This document shows positions 1 through 5,551 of a DNA stretch of 6,210 nucleotides, piece after piece. Under the pieces are notes generated by a model, which had not been told where the DNA came from, searched no databases, and worked only from the letters and a program-made list of their open reading frames with translations. Made by a program: the position numbers and the translations under genes. The stretch comes from Pseudomonadota bacterium. Its GTDB lineage: Bacteria; Pseudomonadota; Alphaproteobacteria; Ferrovibrionales; Ferrovibrionaceae. Every line of letters starts with the position of its first letter. Position 1 is the stretch's first letter. The stretch lies in assembly GCA_023434425.1 (NCBI GenBank), contig JAEYSS010000075.1, positions 1 to 6,210 of the forward strand. The letters are read 5' to 3'.

Positions 1-66
1 CAGACCCAGACCGCGCATCGCATGTTCTACGCCCGGCAGTATCACGAATTGTCGGGAAGCCCGTAA
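1..66 (+). CDS. C-terminal end of an unidentified protein (5' truncated by window)
   Basis: The first base opens an uninterrupted plus-strand frame, read from position 1, that ends at TAA 64-66. It gives 21 residues ending in HRMFYARQYHELSGSP. The stop lies 8 bp from the stop of the convergent minus-strand gene, which is the spacing expected of two real gene ends in compact bacterial DNA. The HRMFYAR stretch faintly recalls the C-termini of some pyridoxamine-phosphate-oxidase-like proteins, but that is a memory-level resemblance over very few residues and I do not assign a function. The frame could be chance, since 21 open codons in GC-rich DNA are not significant alone. Confidence 0.5.
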   Translation, partial: QTQTAHRMFYARQYHELSGSP

Positions 67-74
67 CGAGCTGG

Positions 75-614
75 TCAGCCCGCGCGGACGTGATTCTCGG
101 CTGCCAGTTCCATCAGGCGCGGCGCCCGATCCGACACCTCGCGCAGGATAGTCTCGGCTACCGTCAGCCGCTTGCGCGCATCGCCATCCAGCACGCCCTG
201 GATTTTCTCGCGGTCGATGCGTTCCACCGTCTCGTGCAACTCCCAGATCGTGGCCAGGAAGACTTTCTGCGTGCCGACCGGCAGGACTTCGGCACTCTCA
301 AGCGCAGGAAAGACCCGCAGCACCACGTCGATCTTCATGCGCAGCAGATCGACGATGAGCTGGCTGTGATATTGCTGCAGCTGGGCCGCGGCGTCCTTTT
401 CGGCGTTTTCCATGCGGTCCTCGATCAGGACCAGCACGCCTTCGATCTCGGTCAGCGACTCGCGGTATTCGTAATAGGGTTCGTAGGTGGCGTGGCCGAT
501 CCGCTGGATGGCATCCTCAGCCTTGGCGCGCGCCCGTTTGGTCTGGCGCTTCAGCGCATCGAGCAGCGTCTCGATCTCGGCTTTCCGGTAGCGCTTGCCG
601 GCAATATTGGTCAT
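75..614 (-). CDS. Hypothetical soluble alpha-helical protein, 179 aa
   Basis: I do not recognise the family. From ATG 612-614 the product is 179 residues, with no signal peptide or membrane segment. It is rich in charged residues and alanine. Residues 10-40 are strongly basic (KRYRKAEIETLL..LKRQTKRARAKAEDA). Residues 42-52 form an aromatic, acidic patch (ATYEPYYEYRE). The rest reads as amphipathic helices, with possible coiled coil at about 55-95 and 120-165. ATG 614 is preferred over an upstream in-frame GTG at 650 because a purine-rich Shine-Dalgarno-like AGAGAAG (624-630) lies 9 nt ahead of it. The gene sits downstream of the solute-binding-protein gene on the same strand but beyond that gene's terminator (719-750), so it probably has its own promoter in 615-718. 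I could not place that promoter convincingly. A regulatory or nucleic-acid-associated role is only a guess from the basic N-terminus. Confidence 0.8.
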   Translation of the reverse strand: MTNIAGKRYRKAEIETLLDALKRQTKRARAKAEDAIQRIGHATYEPYYEYRESLTEIEGVLVLIEDRMENAEKDAAAQLQQYHSQLIVDLLRMKIDVVLRVFPALESAEVLPVGTQKVFLATIWELHETVERIDREKIQGVLDGDARKRLTVAETILREVSDRAPRLMELAAENHVRAG

Positions 615-718
615 CGCTCGCGTCTTCTCTTGGCCGGTCGCAGGCAGCACCGGGTTGCGGCCAATACTAGCCGGACCGCCCTCGTCCTAGCCACCGGCAT
701 ATTGATGACAGTTCATAC

Positions 719-750
719 AAAAACGGCCGCCCGGACTGCCCGGACGGCCG
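719..750 (-). terminator. Rho-independent terminator of the Bug-family gene
   Basis: On the minus strand, 11-nt arms (740-750 and 724-734) pair around a 5-nt loop (735-739). There are 10 Watson-Crick pairs and one G-U wobble. The hairpin is followed at once by five U residues (719-723). The wobble becomes a C-A mismatch on the plus strand, which also lacks a U tract, so the signal is directional. It sits 58 bp past the stop codon of the solute-binding-protein gene and separates that gene from the 179-aa gene further along the minus strand. Confidence 0.85.
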
Positions 751-751
751 C

Positions 752-769
752 CTTGTCAGAATCGACAAG
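752..769 (-). repeat. Short inverted repeat next to the terminator
   Basis: A perfect 6-bp inverted repeat, CTTGTC-N6-GACAAG, lies between the stop codon of the solute-binding-protein gene and its terminator. It could form a second small hairpin in the 3' untranslated RNA, stacked 1 nt from the terminator stem. It may stabilise the 3' end or be incidental. Confidence 0.4.
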
Positions 770-808
770 AATACCTGGCGATTCGTATCTGCCTGCCGGG
801 TTCCTGGA

Positions 809-1798
809 TCAGTCGATCCGGGCGCCCGAGGCCTTTGACACCTCAGCCCAGCGCTTGATTTCGGATTTGAGGAAGGTACCGAAGGCAGCGCCGCTCACTT
901 TCGGCACGGCCGACCCGTTGTTCTTCCAGATTTCCGTCAGTTCCGGCGTGGCCATCGCGGTCTGCACTTCCTTGATCATCCGGTCGACGATCGGCTGCGG
1001 CACGCCCTTGGGCGCCCACATGGCATACCAGGTGGACACGACATAGCCGTCCAGACCCGCTTCCTTGGCGGTCGGCACATCGGGGAAAGCCGGGGAGCGT
1101 GCATCGGAGGCAACCGCCAGCGCCTTGATGCGGCCAGCCTTGATCTGCCCGGCCGAGGAGCCGAGGCCGTCGAAGATCATCTCGATACCCTGGCCGCCGA
1201 CCAGATCCTGCATCGCCGGGCCCGCGCCACGATACGGCACATGGGTGATGTCGGTCTTGGTCAGGATCTTGAACAGCTCGCCCGCCAGATGATGCGAGGT
1301 GCCGTTGCCGGCCGAGCCGTAGGACAGTTTGCCCGGCTTGGCCTTGGCTTCGTCGATCAGTTCCTTCAGCGTCTTGGCCGAGGTGCGGGTGGTGTTGATC
1401 ACCACCACCTGCGGCGGCTGCGCGATCAGGATGACGGGGACGAAGTCCTTCTCGATATCGTAGTCCAGCTTCGGATAGACCGAAGGTGCAATGGCATGAT
1501 GTGCGCCGCCGATGAAGAAGGTGTAGCCGTCCGGTGCTGCGCGTGCCGCGATGCCGGCACCCACGGTGCCGCCGGCGCCGGCGCGGTTGTCGATGATCAC
1601 CTGCTTGCCGAGCTGGTTGCCCAGATGCGCCGCCAGCGGACGGGCGAAGGCATCGGTGCCGCCGCCGGCCGGGAAGGGTACGACGAAGGTGACCGGCTTG
1701 TCGGGCCAGGCCTGCGCCTGGGCAGCGCCGGACATGAAGCTCACGGCGGCCAGAACCGCACCCGATGCCACCGCCGTTAATGCCAGAATCCGCCGCAT
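809..1798 (-). CDS. Bug/TctC-family tripartite tricarboxylate transporter substrate-binding protein
   Basis: This is a 329-residue periplasmic solute-binding protein of the Bug (TctC) family. Family members capture carboxylates or similar small organic acids for a TctA/TctB membrane pair. Residues 1-30 form a signal peptide: MRR, a hydrophobic core, then an AQAQA-type cleavage region before WPDKPVTFVVPFPAGGGTD. Family hallmarks include PFPAGGGTDAFAR (41-53), IDNRAGAGG (69-77), APDGYTF (88-94), YGSAGNGTSHHLAGELFK (160-177), VPYRGAGPAMQDL (188-200), and a C-terminal SEIKRWAEV (312-320). Length is normal for the family. ATG 1798 is chosen because AGGGAG (1806-1811) lies 7 nt upstream; the GTG at 1822 would put that site inside the coding sequence. 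No TctA or TctB gene is in the window, so it looks like an orphan receptor, as is common for Bug proteins. The substrate cannot be read from sequence. A terminator follows at 719-750. Confidence 0.95.
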   Translation of the reverse strand: MRRILALTAVASGAVLAAVSFMSGAAQAQAWPDKPVTFVVPFPAGGGTDAFARPLAAHLGNQLGKQVIIDNRAGAGGTVGAGIAARAAPDGYTFFIGGAHHAIAPSVYPKLDYDIEKDFVPVILIAQPPQVVVINTTRTSAKTLKELIDEAKAKPGKLSYGSAGNGTSHHLAGELFKILTKTDITHVPYRGAGPAMQDLVGGQGIEMIFDGLGSSAGQIKAGRIKALAVASDARSPAFPDVPTAKEAGLDGYVVSTWYAMWAPKGVPQPIVDRMIKEVQTAMATPELTEIWKNNGSAVPKVSGAAFGTFLKSEIKRWAEVSKASGARID

Positions 1799-1861
1799 GT
1801 CTTTTCTCCCTACTAAGCGCACCGGTTCATTCCGGCCATCGCGCGTTTCCTCAGGGGGAAA

Positions 1862-1891
1862 GTTTTACCGGCAAAAGCCGCCGCAGACCAA
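1862..1891 (-). promoter_or_regulatory. Candidate sigma70-type promoter of the Bug-family gene
   Basis: In the 149-bp gap ahead of the solute-binding-protein gene, the minus strand reads TTGGTC (1886-1891), an 18-nt spacer, then TAAAAC (1862-1867). This gives a plausible 5' untranslated region of roughly 55-60 nt. The match to consensus is only partial (3/6 and 4/6). I saw no terminator after the GDT1 gene, so read-through from it is an alternative source of transcription. Confidence 0.22.
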
Positions 1892-1947
1892 ACCATTTCG
1901 TTGGAGATACAACCTTTTTGCACTGCACCGGAACGATTGCCCAACTC

Positions 1948-2538
1948 TCAGCCCATCAGCAGCAGTGCCAGGGCGAGCAGCAGGAAGGCCGCCGCCGCCA
2001 GATAGCGCGCGAGGTTCAGCGGCAGGCGGCGCATCAGCGCCTTGCCGAGAAACACCACCGGCACATTGGCCAGCATCAGGCCCAGCGTGCTGGCCGCCGT
2101 AATAATCAGGATCGCGTCATAGCGCGCGGCCAGTGCCGTGGTGGCAAGCTGTGTCTTGTCGCCGATCTCGGCGATGAAGAACATCGTCAGCGTGGTCAGG
2201 AAAACGCCCCAGGAACTACGCCCGGGTCCGCTTTTCGGCCCGGCATCGTCGTCCAGCTTGTCAGGGATCAGCGTCCAGATCGCCATCGCCACGAAGGAGG
2301 CGATCAGCACCCAGCGCAGAACCTGCGGCGCCAGCAGATCTTCGAGCCATACACCCAGCGCAGCAGCCGCCAGGTGATTGGCGACAGTCGCAACCAGAAT
2401 GCCGGCGAGGATCGGCCAGGGCCGGTGGAAACGCGCCGCCAGCAGCAGCGACAACAGCTGCGTCTTGTCGCCGATCTCGGCGATGGCGACCACGCCGGTG
2501 GTGGTGAGGAAAGCGGAAAGCTCAGGGCTGGAAAACAC
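1948..2538 (-). CDS. GDT1/TMEM165 (UPF0016) family protein, probable Mn2+ exporter
   Basis: This is an inner-membrane cation transporter of the UPF0016/GDT1 family, whose bacterial members export Mn2+. From GTG 2538 the product is 196 residues, the usual length for a two-repeat bacterial member. It carries both copies of the family signature EIGDKTQ, at residues 21-27 and 124-130. Each is followed by a hydrophobic helix and a basic AAR(F/Y) turn, which gives two inverted three-helix halves joined by a hydrophilic linker (about 92-110, IPDKLDDDAGPKSGPG). The acidic residues of the motifs are the expected metal ligands. An in-frame GTG at 2616 would add 26 residues that look non-membrane and are encoded inside the leader hairpin, so I reject it. 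The chosen start has only a weak GAG 7 nt upstream. The leader contains a yybP-ykoY riboswitch, which independently supports a manganese role. The downstream gene on the same strand is 149 bp away. Confidence 0.93.
   Translation of the reverse strand: MFSSPELSAFLTTTGVVAIAEIGDKTQLLSLLLAARFHRPWPILAGILVATVANHLAAAALGVWLEDLLAPQVLRWVLIASFVAMAIWTLIPDKLDDDAGPKSGPGRSSWGVFLTTLTMFFIAEIGDKTQLATTALAARYDAILIITAASTLGLMLANVPVVFLGKALMRRLPLNLARYLAAAAFLLLALALLLMG
2147..2176 (-). repeat. Internal direct repeat, copy 2 (second EIGDKTQ motif)
   Basis: These 30 bases match 2456-2485 at 29 of 30 positions, including 24 identical in a row (2153-2176 against 2462-2485). They encode the second IAEIGDKTQL of the GDT1 protein. 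The family arose by internal duplication, so the protein repeat is expected. Near-identity at the DNA level, including third codon positions, is less so and may reflect codon preference or gene conversion. Confidence 0.8.
2456..2485 (-). repeat. Internal direct repeat, copy 1 (first EIGDKTQ motif)
   Basis: This is the partner of 2147-2176, in the same orientation and with one mismatch. It encodes the first IAEIGDKTQL motif of the GDT1 protein. Codon use across the two motifs is identical. Confidence 0.8.
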
Positions 2539-2552
2539 GGGGCAGCTCGAAA

Positions 2553-2602
2553 CGGACCGGGCGGCGATCAGGCCATAGGCTGTCCCGTCGCCGCCCGGTC
2601 CG
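2553..2602 (-). terminator. Perfect 15-bp hairpin in the riboswitch expression platform (terminator-like)
   Basis: On the minus strand, 2602-2588 pairs with 2567-2553 over 15 consecutive Watson-Crick base pairs, 13 of them G-C. The 20-nt loop can itself form a smaller stem (CAGCC/GGCCUG). Three U residues follow (2550-2552), then CGAG. It lies 16 nt past the 3' end of the yybP-ykoY aptamer and 14 nt ahead of the chosen GTG start. The position fits a riboswitch-controlled intrinsic terminator. The U tract is short, however, so a role in blocking or exposing the start region is also possible. A stem this long and perfect is very unlikely by chance. Confidence 0.6.
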
Positions 2603-2617
2603 GGATGCAACGGCACA

Positions 2618-2767
2618 AGCCTAAGGTCTCGCCATACGCAGCTTCTGAAAGCTGGTCCGGAAGCGCCAAGGCAAGAGAGCAGATTGCTGGCCGCCCGTGC
2701 CTAGTCTGTTGACGCTCCCCCCGCTCATCTTTTGCAAGATGGCGGACGGCTACTCCCCAAAGGGTGC
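2618..2767 (-). ncRNA. yybP-ykoY family manganese riboswitch
   Basis: The leader of the GDT1 gene shows the conserved elements of the yybP-ykoY Mn2+ aptamer in the right order. These are GGGGAGUAGCC (2748-2758), GCGUCAACAGACUAGGC (2699-2715) and GGCGAGACCUUAGGC (2619-2633). Between them are a hairpin CAUCUU-GCAA-AAGAUG with a GNRA tetraloop (2726-2741), extended by CCGC/GCGG, and a hairpin CAGCUU-UCAG-AAGCUG (2639-2654). A closing P1 helix can form between CCUUUGG (near 2757-2763) and CCUUAGG (2620-2626), with two U-U mismatches. This class binds Mn2+ through two conserved asymmetric loops and normally turns on Mn2+ efflux or stress genes when Mn2+ is high. Its place directly ahead of a UPF0016 exporter is the classic arrangement. 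Outer boundaries are approximate. Confidence 0.92.
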
Positions 2768-2902
2768 GAGGCCTGTGTAGCGCTGATCAGCGGTGCTGCC
2801 AAGGCGCGGTGCATACGGCAATATTCCTAGTGCGGGAGATTCACGACAGAAAACAATCTGAGGTATTTGTGTCCCCCTAGAACAAAGAATAAACTGTGCG
2901 TC

Positions 2903-4450
2903 ATGGTCGCACGCTGCCGCACGGTCGCATTCCAGGGCATCGAGGTGATGCCGGTCGAGGCGCAGGTGCAGCTCTCGAACGGCCTGCCGGCCTTTGCCGT
3001 GGTCGGCCTGGCCGACAAGGCGGTGGGCGAAAGCAGAGAAAGAGTCCGCGGCGCGCTCGGCGCCATCGGCCTGGCGCTGCCGCCCAAGCGCATCACCGTC
3101 AATCTCGCACCCGCCGACCTGCCCAAGGAAGGCAGCCATTACGATCTGCCGATCGCGCTGGCGCTACTCGCCGCGATGGGCGTGCTGCCGCCCGATGCGC
3201 TGGACGGCTATCTCGCGCTCGGCGAACTCGGCCTCGACGGTGCGGTTGGCGCGGTCACCGGGATTCTGCCGGCGGCGCTCTCGGCGCATGCGCAGGATCG
3301 CGGCCTGATCTGCCCGCAGGTGCAGGGCAGCGAGGCGGCCTGGGCCGGCGATGCCGAACGCGTGCTGGCGGCACCGTCGCTGCTGGCCCTGATCAATCAT
3401 TTCAAGGGCAGCCAGGTGCTGCCCTGTCCGCAGCCGGGCGTCGCCGCCGAAGACGCTGTGGCCATGCCCGACCTCCGCGACATCAAGGGCCAGGAAAGCG
3501 CCAAACGTGCGCTGGAAGTGGCGGCGGCCGGATCCCACAATCTGCTGCTGATCGGGCCGCCGGGTGCGGGCAAGTCGATGCTGGCGCAGCGCCTGCCCGG
3601 CATCCTGCCGCCGCTCGACTCGGCCGAGATTCTCGAAGTCAGCATGATCGCCTCGCTGGCCGGGCAGTTGCCCGATGGCAAGCTCACACGCCGCCGTCCG
3701 TTCCGCGCGCCGCATCATTCCGCCTCGATGGCGGCTCTGGTCGGCGGCGGTTTGCGCGTGAAGCCCGGCGAAGTCAGCCTCGCCCATCTCGGCGTGCTGT
3801 TCCTGGATGAGCTGCCGGAATTCAACCGCCAGACGCTCGACAGCCTGCGCCAGCCGCTGGAAACCGGCGAATGCGTCGTGGCGCGCGCCAATGCGCATGT
3901 CAGCTATCCGGCCCGCGTGCAGCTGGTGGCGGCGATGAATCCCTGCCGCTGCGGCCATCTCGGCGATCCGGCGCAGGCCTGCAGCCGCGCGCCGAAATGC
4001 GGCGCCGACTATCAGGCGCGCCTCTCCGGCCCGCTGCTCGACCGCATCGATCTCACGCTGGAAGTGCCCGCCGTCAGCCCCGACGATCTGGCCGCACCGC
4101 CACCCAGCGAAGACTCAGCCGCCGTCGCCGCCCGCGTGGCACAGGCGCGCGACATCCAGCGCGACCGCTATGCGCGCACCGGCAGCGGCGGATTGTCGAA
4201 AGACGGTCGCGACGTGATCCGCACCAATGCGCAGGCCGACGGGCAACTGCTTGAACGCATCGCCGCGCCCGACGAGGCCGGCCGCAACCTGCTCACAGAC
4301 GCCGCCAAGGCGATGCACCTGACCGCGCGCGGCTATCATCGCGTATTGCGGGTGGCGCGCACGCTGGCCGATCTGGACGGCAGCGACAGCGTGCGGCGAC
4401 TGCATGTGGCGGAAGCGCTGAGCTACCGCCGGCTGGGATTCGTGCGCTGA
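2903..4450 (+). CDS. comM: ComM/YifB family Mg-chelatase-like AAA+ ATPase
   Basis: This is a 515-residue cytoplasmic hexameric helicase of the ComM (YifB) family. In naturally competent bacteria it drives branch migration during integration of transformed DNA; it is also widespread in non-competent species. An N-terminal ChlI-like domain covers about 1-170, including VVGLADKAVGESRERVR (33-49) and AP(A)DLPKEGSHYDLP (69-83). The AAA+ core follows, with Walker A GPPGAGKS (218-225), RRPFRAPHHSAS (264-275), Walker B VLFLDELPEF (298-307), sensor-1 AAMNPC (343-348) and SGPLLDRID (375-383). A four-cysteine cluster is at C348, C350, C360 and C366. The C-terminal domain has the sensor-2-like ARGYHRVLRVARTLADL (475-491). 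All catalytic motifs are intact and the length is typical. ATG 2903 is chosen because MVARCRTVAFQGIEV is the usual family start; an in-frame TTG at 2867 would add 12 atypical residues. The Shine-Dalgarno is weak. The gene is divergent from the riboswitch leader, with about 140 bp between them. Confidence 0.96.
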   Translation: MVARCRTVAFQGIEVMPVEAQVQLSNGLPAFAVVGLADKAVGESRERVRGALGAIGLALPPKRITVNLAPADLPKEGSHYDLPIALALLAAMGVLPPDALDGYLALGELGLDGAVGAVTGILPAALSAHAQDRGLICPQVQGSEAAWAGDAERVLAAPSLLALINHFKGSQVLPCPQPGVAAEDAVAMPDLRDIKGQESAKRALEVAAAGSHNLLLIGPPGAGKSMLAQRLPGILPPLDSAEILEVSMIASLAGQLPDGKLTRRRPFRAPHHSASMAALVGGGLRVKPGEVSLAHLGVLFLDELPEFNRQTLDSLRQPLETGECVVARANAHVSYPARVQLVAAMNPCRCGHLGDPAQACSRAPKCGADYQARLSGPLLDRIDLTLEVPAVSPDDLAAPPPSEDSAAVAARVAQARDIQRDRYARTGSGGLSKDGRDVIRTNAQADGQLLERIAAPDEAGRNLLTDAAKAMHLTARGYHRVLRVARTLADLDGSDSVRRLHVAEALSYRRLGFVR

Positions 4451-5317
4451 TCAGGCCCGCGTAAACCGCCGCATGCCGAAGGCGAACAGCAGGCCACCAG
4501 CATACATCAGCACGCCGTAGAGGCCGCCCGGGATCGCCAGCGCGTCGTCCTGCAGCACGGTGCTGGCGATCACGATGGCGAGCGTCGCATTCTGCACGGC
4601 CGTTTCGATGCCAAGCGTGACCGACTGGCGGCGCGACAGACGCGCCAGCCAGGCGACCAGGAAGCCGACCGCGAGCATCAGCAGGTTGAGCCCGATGGCG
4701 AAACCGGCGAGGCTGCCGAAATTGTCGCGCAGCAGCGCCCAGTTCTTTGCCACCGCACCGACCACGATGAGGATGAACAGCACGGCGGCGACGCGGGTGG
4801 CACGCGGTTCCCAGCGCAGCGCGCCCTGCGGCCAGCGGGCGCGCACCAGCATGCCGAGCCCGACCGGCACGCCGAGCATCAGGAAAATCTGCCCCATCAT
4901 CAGGCCGACCGGCACGCTGACCGCTGCCTGCGCGTTGCCGCCGAAATGCTGCATCGACCAGATCACGATCGGCGGCAGGGTGAAGATCGTCGCCACGCTG
5001 GCCACCGCCGTGAAGCTGACCGCCAGCGCCACATCGCCGCGCGCGATATAGGTGAGCAGGTTCGACGTCGTGCCGGTCGGACAGGCCGCCAGGATCATGA
5101 AGCCGATGGCGAAGACGCCGCCGATGCCGACCGCCTTGAGCAGCAGGAAGCAGATCAGTGGCAGCAGCACGAAATGGCACAGCACGCCGACCAGCAGCGC
5201 GCGCGGCTGGCGCACGATGCGCACGAAATCCTCGACCGTCAGGCCGAGCCCGAGCGAGAACATGATGAAGGCCAGAATCCCCGGCAGCAGGATACTGGTT
5301 ACGATATCGCCTTCCAT
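4451..5317 (-). CDS. Bile acid:sodium symporter (BASS) family transporter
   Basis: This is a 288-residue integral membrane protein of the BASS family (SBF-like domain), secondary carriers that use a Na+ gradient to move organic anions across the inner membrane. Nearly the whole sequence is hydrophobic, with about 9-10 predicted membrane segments. The N-terminus resembles the family opening (LPGILAFIMFSLGLGLTVEDF, 11-31). The first conserved crossover motif is ACPTGTTSNLLTYIARGDVALAVSFTAVAS (78-107). The second is GIETAVQNATLAIVIAS (236-252), matching the Gx(E)..xQN..LA sodium/substrate site. Bacterial members vary in substrate, and a true bile-acid role is unlikely in this context. ATG 5317 has GGAGG (5322-5326) 4 nt upstream and gives the usual family length. 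The frame stays open much further upstream, but only as antisense to the next gene. Its TGA directly abuts the comM stop, with no bases between and no terminator seen. Confidence 0.93.
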   Translation of the reverse strand: MEGDIVTSILLPGILAFIMFSLGLGLTVEDFVRIVRQPRALLVGVLCHFVLLPLICFLLLKAVGIGGVFAIGFMILAACPTGTTSNLLTYIARGDVALAVSFTAVASVATIFTLPPIVIWSMQHFGGNAQAAVSVPVGLMMGQIFLMLGVPVGLGMLVRARWPQGALRWEPRATRVAAVLFILIVVGAVAKNWALLRDNFGSLAGFAIGLNLLMLAVGFLVAWLARLSRRQSVTLGIETAVQNATLAIVIASTVLQDDALAIPGGLYGVLMYAGGLLFAFGMRRFTRA

Positions 5318-5372
5318 GCCGCCTCCCCCAAATCGTCTTCGGGCCGTCTGTTGCGGCCCTGTCCCTGCAGCA

Positions 5373-5402
5373 ACGATACGCGATGCCGCACGGCGTTTCC
5401 AA
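5373..5402 (-). promoter_or_regulatory. Candidate promoter of the BASS transporter gene
   Basis: In the 234-bp divergent gap (5318-5551), the minus strand reads TTGGAA (5397-5402), an 18-nt spacer, then TATCGT (5373-5378), about 55 nt ahead of the start codon. It is a partial match to a sigma70-type promoter. I saw no comparably good promoter facing the EamA gene and no clear operator palindrome in the gap. Confidence 0.25.
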
Positions 5403-5551
5403 GCCTTCGCGGCGCCCTGCTTTTGGGCATTGTCAGGATGCAATCGCGCGGTCGCCATAGTTCGGCCGAGGCCGTAGCATGAGCGGATGAATCGTCTGGT
5501 GCAGCATGGCATGGTGCGGCGCATTCGATCTCCTGCACCGGAACCACCCCT

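Noticed and set aside
90..1046. Long plus-strand open frame (318 codons) across the first kilobase
   Set aside because: It runs antisense to the 179-aa gene, crosses the terminator and enters the Bug-family gene. Its translation is low-complexity and rich in His, Arg and Gln, typical of a GC-rich shadow frame.
1869..1880. Small inverted repeat CGGC-AAAA-GCCG upstream of the Bug-family gene
   Set aside because: Only four base pairs, with no U tract and no partner motif; common by chance in GC-rich DNA.
1765..2712. 315-codon plus-strand frame opposite the GDT1 gene and its leader
   Set aside because: It is antisense to a gene with two exact EIGDKTQ motifs and to the riboswitch; the composition is Gln/Arg-rich and non-protein-like.
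2867..2902. Upstream TTG start for comM adding 12 residues
   Set aside because: The added residues do not resemble comM N-termini, and MVARCRTVAFQGIEV at 2903 is the standard start.
2896..3810. 304-codon plus-strand frame inside comM
   Set aside because: It is a shadow frame of comM, rich in Arg and Gly, while the comM frame carries all AAA+ motifs.
4293..5402. 369-codon minus-strand frame overlapping the BASS gene and the end of comM
   Set aside because: It is out of frame with the conserved BASS protein, and its Arg/Gly/Ala-rich translation lacks any family motif.
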